A stretch of 50,002 nt of DNA from Planctomycetaceae bacterium (lineage in GTDB: Bacteria; Planctomycetota; Planctomycetia; Pirellulales; Thermoguttaceae). Shown piece by piece: positions 17,276 to 24,955 of this stretch. Made by a program: the position numbers and the translations under genes. The stretch covers positions 1 to 50,002 of the forward strand of contig SFIW01000012.1 of the NCBI GenBank assembly GCA_004556055.1, written 5' to 3'. The notes under the pieces are model-generated. The model ran no database searches, was not told where the DNA came from, and worked only from the letters and a program-made list of their open reading frames with translations. The stretch's first letter is position 1. Each line of letters starts with the position of its first letter.

Positions 17276-17494
17276 ATGCGTAAATTCTTACTGTCGCTGT
17301 TGCTTGGGGCCCTGACCCTAGGGTCTGTCGGATGTGTCCTTCCGGCTTATTCCGGAGACCCCGCAAAAAGAACGCAGCAGCTCTACAATACGTCTGAGGA
17401 CCTGCGTCAATCGGAAGAAACGTGGGAACGCATATGGATGATGGATCAACCCAGCCATATGACCCCGTATCGCACCCACGGAGGCATAACCTGA
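17276..17494 (+). CDS. Small lipoprotein, 72 residues, unknown function
   Basis: ATG 17276 is preceded at 7 nt by GGAGGAG, the best ribosome site in this part of the window. It begins a lipoprotein signal (MRKFLLSLLLGALTLGSVGC, lipobox Cys20). The mature part is about 52 residues and contains SEETWERIWMMDQPSHMTPY ending in THGGIT. I believe similar short tails occur in small planctomycete lipoproteins, but I cannot check that here and do not know a function. An in-frame ATG at 17153 would add 41 residues of arginine-rich sequence before the signal and is unlikely to be used. It converges on pyrC and shares a terminator. Confidence 0.75.
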   Translation: MRKFLLSLLLGALTLGSVGCVLPAYSGDPAKRTQQLYNTSEDLRQSEETWERIWMMDQPSHMTPYRTHGGIT

Positions 17495-17535
17495 ATTCAA
17501 CGCCTCGAACGCGACTACGTTCAGGTCTGAGCATA

Positions 17536-17568
17536 AAAAGACGCTCGTTGGTAAGACGAGCGTCTTTT
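17536..17568. terminator. Bidirectional intrinsic terminator between the small lipoprotein and pyrC
   Basis: A perfect 13-bp stem (17536-17548 with 17556-17568, AAAAGACGCTCGT) has a 7-nt loop, with A runs on the left and T runs on the right. Confidence 0.85.
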
Positions 17569-17629
17569 TATTTCCATCAGCGAGGGATAATAAAAATCGG
17601 CGCTCCATTCATAGCGCCGACGATAGAAT

Positions 17630-18916
17630 TTAGAACGTGTAACGAATTTCTCCGTCGACGATCGTCGCAACGGCGCGTCCCTTGAAGGAACGTCCAAAAT
17701 ATGGCGAGTTCGAGCTCTTCGAATGATTGAGGTTCGGAGTGAAGGTCCATTGCAACTCCGGATCAACGATGGTGACGTCGGCGTCGGCGCCTTCTTGCAA
17801 GGTTCCCTTCTTGAGCCCAAGAATTCTCGAAGGATTGAGAGACATTTTCTCAACAAGCTGCGACCATGTAAGCAGACCGGGCGCGACAAGAGTTTCGACA
17901 CACAGAGACAAGGCGGTTTCGAGCCCGATGATACCGAAAGGCGCGACGTTAATCTCTTGAAGCTTCTTCTCAGCGGTATGCGGCGCATGATCCGTCGCAA
18001 TGACGTCGATCGTTCCGTCGACGAGTCCGTCGATGCAAGCCTTCACGTGCTTTGCGCTGCGAAGGGGCGGATTCATTTTGTAATTGGAGTCAAAGGATCG
18101 CAATTCTTCGTCTGTGAGCGTGAGATGATGAGGGGTGACTTCAGCGGTGACGTTTACGCCGCGCGCCTTAGCGCGTCGAATGAAGGCTATGGCGCCTTCA
18201 GAGGAGACGTGCATGATATGAAGCTTTCCGTCGACGCTCTCTGCGAGCGCAATGTCGCGCGCGACCATAACGTCTTCAGCGACAGCGGGCATTCCGCCTA
18301 GTCCGAGGATGTTGGAGACGCGTCCTTCATGCATGACGCCGCCGCGCACTAAGGCGCTTGATTCTTCGTGACAGAGGACGGCCTTGTTGAACATTTTGCA
18401 GTAGGAGAGAGCGCGGCGCATGAGGGCGTCGTCTTCAACGGAGGAACCGTCGTCGCTGCATGCGATGGCTCCGCTTTCGAAGAGGAGCCCGAGCTCCGCC
18501 ATCTCTTGCCCTTTGCGCCCCTTGCTGATGCAACACATTGGATAAACGTTGCAACGTCGCGCCTTGGACGCGAGCTCGCGAATCAAGGCGACGTTAGCCG
18601 TCGTGTCGATCGGAGGATTGGTGTTAGGGCAACAAATGATGGTGGTGAACCCGCCGGCGACTGCGGCTAACGAACCGGAAGCGACGGTTTCCGCGTCTTC
18701 GTATCCCGGTTCGCGCAGATGTACGTGCATATCGACAAGTCCAGGTAGAACGAGGAGTCCTTTGGCGTCGTAACGCGGCATTTCCGGGTCGACTCCTGCG
18801 GGATCGACGTTGATTCCCGCGACCTTGCCGTTAATAACGAGAAGATTTGCGACGGCGTCGAGATTCTGAGAAGGATCGACGATTCGCCCGTTTTCAATGA
18901 AGATAGACTTTGACAT
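17630..18916 (-). CDS. pyrC: Dihydroorotase (class I)
   Basis: This 428-residue cytosolic zinc enzyme closes carbamoyl-aspartate to dihydroorotate in pyrimidine synthesis. The metal motif HVH is at 64-66 (in VDMHVHLREPG). IICCPNTNPPIDT matches the N-P-P-x-D substrate motif. The later metal ligands are in LHIMHVSS, and the catalytic Asp is D309 in ATDHAPHT. The length and the L-R-E-P-G motif are those of the class I (AllB-like, about 430 residues) form that usually pairs with ATCase. It lies 123 nt downstream of pyrB on the same strand, consistent with a pyrBC operon. A 7-bp hairpin (18929-18947) overlaps the GGAGACG ribosome site just upstream of ATG 18916. Confidence 0.94.
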   Translation of the reverse strand: MSKSIFIENGRIVDPSQNLDAVANLLVINGKVAGINVDPAGVDPEMPRYDAKGLLVLPGLVDMHVHLREPGYEDAETVASGSLAAVAGGFTTIICCPNTNPPIDTTANVALIRELASKARRCNVYPMCCISKGRKGQEMAELGLLFESGAIACSDDGSSVEDDALMRRALSYCKMFNKAVLCHEESSALVRGGVMHEGRVSNILGLGGMPAVAEDVMVARDIALAESVDGKLHIMHVSSEGAIAFIRRAKARGVNVTAEVTPHHLTLTDEELRSFDSNYKMNPPLRSAKHVKACIDGLVDGTIDVIATDHAPHTAEKKLQEINVAPFGIIGLETALSLCVETLVAPGLLTWSQLVEKMSLNPSRILGLKKGTLQEGADADVTIVDPELQWTFTPNLNHSKSSNSPYFGRSFKGRAVATIVDGEIRYTF

Positions 18917-18928
18917 ATTAGTCGTCTC

Positions 18929-18947
18929 CGTCTGAGTGTTTCAGACG
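18929..18947 (-). promoter_or_regulatory. Hairpin over the ribosome site of pyrC
   Basis: A perfect 7-bp stem (CGTCTGA/TCAGACG) with a 5-nt loop ends 12 nt before the pyrC start. Its 3' arm abuts the GGAG. It could limit pyrC translation; no T tract follows, so it is not a terminator. Confidence 0.35.
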
Positions 18948-19039
18948 ATATATGCGTTTCGCGTCAATAAAGGTCGCGCCGCGAACGTCGTGATCCCTGC
19001 GGACCCGAGGGAATAATTCCAAGAAGCGTCCGGAGGCGC

Positions 19040-20020
19040 TTATTTATGAGCGCTTGAGACCGACAAGACGGCCCAGAGAATCGCCATTCTTACGGCGACG
19101 CCGTTGGTAACCTGGTCGAGAATAGCCGAATGAGGACCGTCGGCGACGTCAGGAGTGATTTCGACGCCGCGATTAATCGGACCAGGAGCGAGGATCAAGA
19201 CGTTGCTTTTGCAACGTGCAAGCCGATCTGCGTTCATAGCGTAGAGCTTGCTATATTCGTGAACGGACGGGAAAGGACTTGCAACAAGACGTTCAAATTG
19301 AACGCGCAAGAGGTTGAAGACGTCGCACTCGCCGAGTAGCTCGTCAAGGGAGTTGCTCGTCTCAACGCCCAGATCCTTCCAGTAGGAAGAAACAAGGGTT
19401 GAGGGACCGCAGACGATCGGTTGCGCGCCGAGTTTTTGGAGCGCGTAGATATTCGAGCGAGCGACGCGACTATGAGCGATATCGCCGACAATGGCGACTT
19501 TGAGCCCCTTTAGCGAGCCGAAGCGCTGGCGAATCGTGAGAGCGTCGAGAAGTCCCTGCGAAGGATGCTCATGGGCGCCGTCTCCCGCGTTGACGACGGC
19601 GCATCCCTTAAGGCTCTTGGCGAGGAGTTGCGGAACGCCTGGACAGACGTGTCGGACGACGACGGCGTCGATCCCCATCGATTGGATGTTCTTCGCGGTG
19701 TCGACGACCGTTTCACCCTTAGCGACGCTACTCGTCCCGGCGGTAAAATCGATGACGTCCGCGCCTAAGCGCCGTCCGGCGAGGCCGAAACTAGTGCGGG
19801 TGCGCGTTGAGTTTTCGAAGAAGAGATTGACTATTCCCCTGCCGTTAAGGAGTGGAATTTTGCGTAAATTGTCAGGCGATTCGAGGACGTCGTTTCTGAA
19901 CCGTTGCGCGAGGTCGAGTAGAATCGTGATTTCTTGAGCGGAAAGGTCTTCAAGACCTAGTAGATGCGAGCGAGTCCATCCAGCGGGAAGCGCTCCCCAG
20001 TTGTCCTTGGTATAAAGCAT
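19040..20020 (-). CDS. pyrB: Aspartate carbamoyltransferase catalytic chain
   Basis: The 326-residue enzyme condenses carbamoyl phosphate with aspartate, the committed pyrimidine step. The carbamoyl-phosphate loop STRTRTS is at 71-77 in FFENSTRTRTSFGLAGRRLG. HEHPSQGLLDALTI and VAIVGDIAHSRVARSN follow, and the C-terminal aspartate loop is LAPGPINRGVEI. ATG 20020 is preferred to the TTG at 20065 (which would add 15 residues) because a terminator stem occupies 20072-20099 and family proteins begin close to this point. No regulatory chain (pyrI) is nearby. It is followed by pyrC. Confidence 0.94.
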   Translation of the reverse strand: MLYTKDNWGALPAGWTRSHLLGLEDLSAQEITILLDLAQRFRNDVLESPDNLRKIPLLNGRGIVNLFFENSTRTRTSFGLAGRRLGADVIDFTAGTSSVAKGETVVDTAKNIQSMGIDAVVVRHVCPGVPQLLAKSLKGCAVVNAGDGAHEHPSQGLLDALTIRQRFGSLKGLKVAIVGDIAHSRVARSNIYALQKLGAQPIVCGPSTLVSSYWKDLGVETSNSLDELLGECDVFNLLRVQFERLVASPFPSVHEYSKLYAMNADRLARCKSNVLILAPGPINRGVEITPDVADGPHSAILDQVTNGVAVRMAILWAVLSVSSAHK

Positions 20021-20063
20021 GGCTTCGATAGGCTTAAAAAAACGCGCAGCGAGCGCGACAACC

Positions 20064-20099
20064 AAAAATTTGCTCTCGCCGGAAAAGACCGTTGAGAGC
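20064..20099 (-). terminator. Likely terminator between the large lipoprotein gene and pyrB
   Basis: Arms GCTCTC (20072-20077) and GAGAGC (20094-20099) plus an inner CGG/CCG pairing form an interrupted stem, followed on the minus strand by AAATTTTT. It ends only about 44 nt before the pyrB ATG, so it could also act as an attenuator for pyrB. Confidence 0.5.
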
Positions 20100-20127
20100 G
20101 TGAAAGTATGACAATGACGCCAAAACG

Positions 20128-22662
20128 TCAGAGTTGATCGGGAGATTCTTCGGCAGCCGTCTCGTCAGTCGGGGCTTGCAGTTCGTCCGTAACGGGCTCC
20201 TCGAGTGGAACCGCGTCTTCGGGCGTCGTTTCAAGGGGCGCTTGCGGTTCCTGGGCGGTTTCTTCAAGGTTGTCGTTCACGGAGGCCGCGTCGTCTTGAA
20301 CCGCGTCTTCAGGCTTCGTTTCGAGGGGCGCTTGCGGCTCCTGGGCGGTTTCTTCAACGTGTTCGATCGCGGCAGACGCGACGTCTTGAGTTAAATCTTC
20401 GGGCTTCGATTCTGTTACGTCTTGCTGTTTGGACTCCGTCGCGTCGCCGCTTGAATTTGTCGGCTCGGTCAACTGGCTGGGAAGAGGAATATTAGCGACT
20501 TGGGCGATCCATTTTGCGCGAACCATGGAACCGTAGTCGCGTCCGGATGCGAACCTTGAGGCGGCGGCGCTCCATTCAGCTTTTCTTTCAAGAAGCCTTC
20601 CGCGGAGATAGTTGGCGGCGTTTCGGATCTCGTCGCCGGAGATCATTTCATTCGCATTGCGCACATAACGGAGGGAATCGTCGTTGAGACGTTCCATCGC
20701 GGCGTCGTAAGAAGCGTTTGCGTAGGAGAGAACCGCTAATTCATAACTGGTTAGGAGTTTGACGTAGCGCTTCGTTGCAATTTCAAGCTGGTAAGTAAGG
20801 GCAGTTTCATTAGCAAGTTGACGTAGATTGTCTTGAGAGACGTCCTCTCCCTGCGATTGGGCCCACTGAACGTAATCCTGAAGATTCTTTTCAACGAGTT
20901 GCGGAATATTGGATTCGCGCTTTTTAAGGATACGGTCGGAAACTCGACCTTGCAAGAGCCAGTGCGCGGCGCCGGAGTCGTCGACAAACTTTCCGCGGAG
21001 ATAGAGGATCTTTCCGATCCACAGAGGCGCGAGGATCGACTTCTTAGATCCTGAAACATTGCCTTCATATTGAGCTGAGGAATCGCCAGTATAGTCTTCG
21101 ATCGCATCGGAGGTATTCTTATCTGAAGCAGTAGTAACGTCGAGATTGGCGGCGTTTTCTAGAGGAAGCATGAAGACCTTAGTCAGGAGGTCGGCTTCGT
21201 CAGGAAAGATCGTTTGTTCAAGGATCGGGGCGTTAGCTTCCTGAAGTCGCTTTACGGCGACGACGCCTTCAAGCTCTGCGATTCGTTCTTTCTGAACGTC
21301 GAAGGGCGTTGAGAGGACAGTGCTGAGGGAGCCGCTGAACTCCTGTTCCATCGGAATCATTCGAGAAGCGACATGGAAAGGCGTCGAAGGAACATACGCG
21401 ACAACCTTTTGGAAATCGGCGCTCGTGGCGGGGTAGACGCGTACGGGCAGGTCGAATGCGCGTAAAATCGCGTCGTCTTTAGCGACTTCTCGAAGCGTCG
21501 CGACCTTGTTAAAGGCGAGTTCGTCGTCTAACGTGAGCGCGTCGGCGGAAGCGGAAACATAAGGGAGTCCGTATCCCATGTCAAAGAGGTATGTCTCGCC
21601 GTCAAGTCGAACGCCGACGACCGCGGGGAAATCCTCTGGCGTCTCTCCTTCGGGACGGACGATGAAAGCGTCAAGACGATGCTGACGGAGTAGTTCGATG
21701 AAAACGATCGCTCGATCGACGGGGGAACCCTGTCCGAGCAATAGGGTTTGCCATTCGAGTTGAGCGACGGGACGAGATTGGATGACGATGGGAGAGGAAA
21801 GAACGACGTTTTTTACAGTCCAATCAAAGAGCTGTAAAACGACGGCCATATCGTCTTGTTTTGATCCCTTGGCCCAGTTGAAGACGTCGCGGCACCAGAC
21901 TACAGAACGGAGGTAGTCGGCGTCCTGGGGGAGGAAATTTTTCGAGTCGATATCGAGAAGTCTTGCGTAATTTGAAGCTCCTTCATAGAGCGCGTGGAAG
22001 TTGAAGATTCCATAATCGGGGGAGTTGGCCAGTTGTTGCGCTATAGCGCGATATGATTCGGTCGGATCGGCAAATTGCACCTCTTTCGTCGCGCTTAGTT
22101 TTCCTTCGAGGGTTTCAAGGATTATTCGGAAAATATTTAACGCGTTGGACTTACAGTCCGTTTCAAGGGTTGCGAGAGAGGATTTGAGCTCTGCGAGAGC
22201 GGCGTCGAGAACGGCGCAATCCTTCTCTTCAACGGTTTGGGATTCGTCGGCGAAACGTTTGAAGACGTCGTTGAAGGTTTGCGCCGATTTTGAGAGCTCT
22301 TCAAAACGTTGACGGAGGTCGTCATATTCGGAATCGGGGACAAAATCGGGAGAAGTTGGTTTAGCGGCGAGCCATTTATTTAGACGTCCAAGAGCCCCGC
22401 GAAGGAAAGTCTGATCGGGATAATTCTCTTGCGCCTCTGCGGTGCGAACGACCTGATCGATAAGGTTGCGATATTGCTGTTCTCGTTCTTGTTGGCTTGC
22501 GGCTTGTCCTTCTCCATGACGAACCTTTTGATCTTTTTCTTTGCATCCTGCGAGGGAGAAAAGAACGATCAAAGCGCAGAAAGAGGCGAGTAGCGCGGAA
22601 AAAAGGCGCGACGCTTCAAAACGTTGGCCGACCGAACTATCAACGAACCCGATAAATTTCAT
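20128..22662 (-). CDS. Large lipoprotein with a degenerate transglutaminase-like domain
   Basis: The 844-residue protein has a lipoprotein signal (lipobox SLAGC, Cys40). A helical region to about 290 follows, then a segment resembling the transglutaminase-like core, GQGSPVDRAIVFIELLRQHRLDAFIV. In active enzymes this part reads G-x-C-x-D-x-A; here the Cys position is Pro (about P314). The downstream strand FPAVVGVRLDGETYLFDMG has Val where the catalytic His is expected and keeps only the Asp. After another helical region, the C-terminal 75-odd residues are acidic and repetitive (EETAQEPQAPLET unit twice). I infer a periplasmic scaffold or binding protein. ATG 22662 is chosen because GAGGAG precedes it at 9-10 nt; an in-frame start at 22740 has no such site. 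Confidence 0.7.
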   Translation of the reverse strand: MKFIGFVDSSVGQRFEASRLFSALLASFCALIVLFSLAGCKEKDQKVRHGEGQAASQQEREQQYRNLIDQVVRTAEAQENYPDQTFLRGALGRLNKWLAAKPTSPDFVPDSEYDDLRQRFEELSKSAQTFNDVFKRFADESQTVEEKDCAVLDAALAELKSSLATLETDCKSNALNIFRIILETLEGKLSATKEVQFADPTESYRAIAQQLANSPDYGIFNFHALYEGASNYARLLDIDSKNFLPQDADYLRSVVWCRDVFNWAKGSKQDDMAVVLQLFDWTVKNVVLSSPIVIQSRPVAQLEWQTLLLGQGSPVDRAIVFIELLRQHRLDAFIVRPEGETPEDFPAVVGVRLDGETYLFDMGYGLPYVSASADALTLDDELAFNKVATLREVAKDDAILRAFDLPVRVYPATSADFQKVVAYVPSTPFHVASRMIPMEQEFSGSLSTVLSTPFDVQKERIAELEGVVAVKRLQEANAPILEQTIFPDEADLLTKVFMLPLENAANLDVTTASDKNTSDAIEDYTGDSSAQYEGNVSGSKKSILAPLWIGKILYLRGKFVDDSGAAHWLLQGRVSDRILKKRESNIPQLVEKNLQDYVQWAQSQGEDVSQDNLRQLANETALTYQLEIATKRYVKLLTSYELAVLSYANASYDAAMERLNDDSLRYVRNANEMISGDEIRNAANYLRGRLLERKAEWSAAASRFASGRDYGSMVRAKWIAQVANIPLPSQLTEPTNSSGDATESKQQDVTESKPEDLTQDVASAAIEHVEETAQEPQAPLETKPEDAVQDDAASVNDNLEETAQEPQAPLETTPEDAVPLEEPVTDELQAPTDETAAEESPDQL
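20209..20357 (-). repeat. Two 59-bp near-identical units, 90-nt period, in the lipoprotein tail
   Basis: Bases 20209-20267 and 20299-20357 differ at only a few positions. The period is exactly 90 nt (30 codons), so the repeat keeps the frame and duplicates the EETAQEPQAPLET tail motif. Confidence 0.8.
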
Positions 22663-22997
22663 CGGAACGAACTCCTCGGAATCACTAAAAGGAAGTATAC
22701 GATGAGGAATAAATATTGCGTAATAATTTAGCGTTCGCAAGTAAGGACGCGAACTTCACCCTCAGTATATTCGCAAAGGCGCGCTCTGTCCAGTTCCCCT
22801 GCGTTACGTTTTGGGTTCGTGAAGAGAGTGAAAAAAGAGTCGAAACATTTGACGCCGTATTAACGAGTTTTATAATATTAAGAGGTTGTTTTTTTGGAAA
22901 AAAGCGGTTTCTCAACGCAGGTTTTCCCGGCGTCGTTAGGATCGTATTTTTTAAACGAAGAGTCGCGCGAATTTGCGGCGTTTTGGAGAGTAACTCA
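22663..22997. other. Divergent intergenic region upstream of the KDPG aldolase fusion
   Basis: About 335 bases between divergent starts. It contains the + strand promoter at 22849-22876 and otherwise shows no conserved structure to my eye. Confidence 0.4.
22849..22876 (+). promoter_or_regulatory. Sigma70-like promoter of the KDPG aldolase fusion gene
   Basis: TTGACG (22849-22854), a 16-nt spacer and TATAAT (22871-22876). The leader would be about 115 nt. Confidence 0.6.
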
Positions 22998-23960
22998 ATG
23001 AGTACAAACGCGTTGGAATTGATTGAAAAGATTGGTCTTCTGCCGAATGTGAACGTGACGAATCCTGACATTGCGGTACGAGTCGCGCAGGCGTTGCAGG
23101 ACGGCGGAATCGACGCGATCGAGATTCCTCTATTTGAAGAAGCGTCGATGGATTCCCTCGCGGCGGTGCGTAAGGCGAATCCAAATTCCCTTGTAGGCGC
23201 CGGAACCGTTCATACGGCGGAGCTTGCCCAGAAGGTAGTCGACCTTGGCGTAGATTTCGTCGTGGCTCCGGGCATGTGCCGCGAAACAATTCAGTACTGT
23301 TTGGACAAGGGCGTCGCGGTGATTCCTGGTGCGACGACGGCGACGGAGATCGAGATTGCGCGATCGATGGGACTCCATATTTTGAAGTTCTTCCCGTCAG
23401 AGCTTAACGGCGGCGTCAAGATGATTAACGCTTTGCGCGCGCCTTTTAACGACGTGCGTTTCATCACTACCGGCGGCGTCAACTTCGACAACTTGAAGGA
23501 CTACGCGGCGTGCAAGGGCGTCGTTGCGGCTGGCGGAAGCTTCATGACCCCCGCGCGTCTTATCAATGCGGAACGCTGGGACGATATTTCCGAACTTGCG
23601 CAGCGCGCGATCGAGATTTCTCTCGGTTTCGAGATGGGACACGTAGGGTTGAATTGTCATTCCGTCGGCGAGGCGAACGCCACTGCGGAAGAATTTGCAA
23701 AGATCTTCGGATTCAAGACGCGTGAAATCGATATCTCCTTCTTCGGCGGAAGCGCGGTTGAAGCGATGAAGAAGCCTAGCTTTGGCGCGAACGGTCATAT
23801 AGCGATCGCGTGCAACTCGATGAAACGCGCGATTTACGATTTGGAACGACGCGGATACAAATTCCGTTTCTTTAAGAATAACGATAAGGGCGAGATGATC
23901 GCCGCGTACATTGAAAATGAGATTGGCGGCTTTGCGATTCATCTTTGCGTGAAGTATTAA
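22998..23960 (+). CDS. KDPG/KHG-aldolase domain fused to a VOC (glyoxalase-like) domain
   Basis: The protein has 320 residues. Residues 1 to about 210 form a class I KDPG aldolase barrel, with Schiff-base lysine K130 in HILKFFPSE, GAGTVHTAE, FVVAPGM, VIPGATTATEIE and the phosphate loop TTGGVN. Residues 214-320 form a VOC fold beginning GHVGLNCHSVGEANATAEEF and ending IGGFAIHLCVKY. The same fusion is known in gut Firmicutes. Two barrel positions differ from standard Eda: the E-V-T-x-R-T strand is EIPLFE here, so Glu42 is kept but the substrate-binding Arg is Phe46, and P-T-G-G is T-T-G-G. It likely cleaves a keto-deoxy sugar acid, possibly not KDPG itself. ATG 22998 follows GGAGAG at a good distance. 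Confidence 0.85.
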   Translation: MSTNALELIEKIGLLPNVNVTNPDIAVRVAQALQDGGIDAIEIPLFEEASMDSLAAVRKANPNSLVGAGTVHTAELAQKVVDLGVDFVVAPGMCRETIQYCLDKGVAVIPGATTATEIEIARSMGLHILKFFPSELNGGVKMINALRAPFNDVRFITTGGVNFDNLKDYAACKGVVAAGGSFMTPARLINAERWDDISELAQRAIEISLGFEMGHVGLNCHSVGEANATAEEFAKIFGFKTREIDISFFGGSAVEAMKKPSFGANGHIAIACNSMKRAIYDLERRGYKFRFFKNNDKGEMIAAYIENEIGGFAIHLCVKY

Positions 23961-24000
23961 TCCTCGAAGAGCGTCAAAACGCGAAAGGAGCGGTATTCGA

Positions 24001-24864
24001 GTGAAAAGATTTTTAAAAACGATCGCGGCGTTGGCATTTTTTCTCTGTTCGGTTCCGCTCTCCAGCGCTGAGGAGACCCCGTCGGTGCCTGAGCCTCCGA
24101 CGACGATATTGTTCATCGGCAACAGTTTCACGTATTACAATAATCTCGATAAAACAGTCGAGGACATGTTGAACGTTAGCGGCGTACCGACGCAGACGAC
24201 GCGGGTCGCTCCGGGAGGATGGCGATTCCATCAGCACTTCAAGGACGCGGTTCCAGAGAAATGGACGAAGCCGGGGGCGGCGACGCTCCTTAAGAACCAG
24301 AAGTGGGATTACGTTGTCTTGCAGGAATATAGTTCCGGCGCCGTTGCCGAGTACGAGACCTTCATCGAATATGGTCAAAAGCTTGCGGAACTTGCGCGCG
24401 CAACTTCGCCAGACGTCAAGATTATCCTGTACGAGACTTGGGCGCGTTGCGACGGTATGCTGGAAGGCTATGGCGACGACGATGCGCGTCGAGCGGAAGT
24501 TCTCTCCGCCTGGACAAAACGTTATTCCTCGCCGAACGACGCGACGACGGAACGTTTGCGTTACGGTTTGCGCGGCGGTTATCTCGATTTGCAGAAGAAG
24601 ATCGACTCGCTCCTTGCGCCGGTGGGCGACGCGTTCGCGGTCGTTGGCGATCGCGTGAACCTCTTCTGCGACGAGGGAAAGAATACGCCGTACCATCCGA
24701 ATCCATGGGGAACTTACCTTGCCGGATGCGTCTTCTATAAGACGATCACCGGGAAATCTCCGCTCGGTCTTTTTGAGCGCCTGAAAGAAGCGGGGAAGGA
24801 ATATCAGCTTGAGCCAGCGGGAGCGGCGTTCCTAGAAGGGGTCGCCGACGAAGTCGTGAAATGA
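24001..24864 (+). CDS. Secreted SGNH/GDSL-type hydrolase (DUF4886-like)
   Basis: The 287-residue protein has a Sec signal peptide (MKRFLKTIAALAFFLCSVPLSSA). Block I is LFIGNSFTYYNNL, with catalytic Ser42. WDYVVLQEYSSG carries the block III Gln. A C-terminal YHPNPWGTYLAG holds the likely catalytic His (H232). The pattern matches bacterial DUF4886/SGNH proteins that are often found among polysaccharide-degradation genes and are thought to be esterases. It starts at GTG 24001 after AAAGGAG, 40 nt behind the aldolase fusion, and ends at its own terminator; the two probably form an operon. Which ester it cleaves cannot be told. Confidence 0.8.
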   Translation: MKRFLKTIAALAFFLCSVPLSSAEETPSVPEPPTTILFIGNSFTYYNNLDKTVEDMLNVSGVPTQTTRVAPGGWRFHQHFKDAVPEKWTKPGAATLLKNQKWDYVVLQEYSSGAVAEYETFIEYGQKLAELARATSPDVKIILYETWARCDGMLEGYGDDDARRAEVLSAWTKRYSSPNDATTERLRYGLRGGYLDLQKKIDSLLAPVGDAFAVVGDRVNLFCDEGKNTPYHPNPWGTYLAGCVFYKTITGKSPLGLFERLKEAGKEYQLEPAGAAFLEGVADEVVK

Positions 24865-24895
24865 TTTGCGGTAGGCGCGGTTGAATATGTAACTA

Positions 24896-24934
24896 AAAAG
24901 GCGTCGTCCGAGATGGGGACGACGCCTTTTTTTA
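24896..24934. terminator. Bidirectional terminator between the SGNH hydrolase and aroC
   Basis: A perfect 14-bp stem (24896-24909 with 24917-24930, AAAAGGCGTCGTCC) has a 7-nt loop, an A run on the left and a T run on the right. Confidence 0.88.
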
Positions 24935-24955
24935 CGGCTTTTAAGAGGACGCTGT

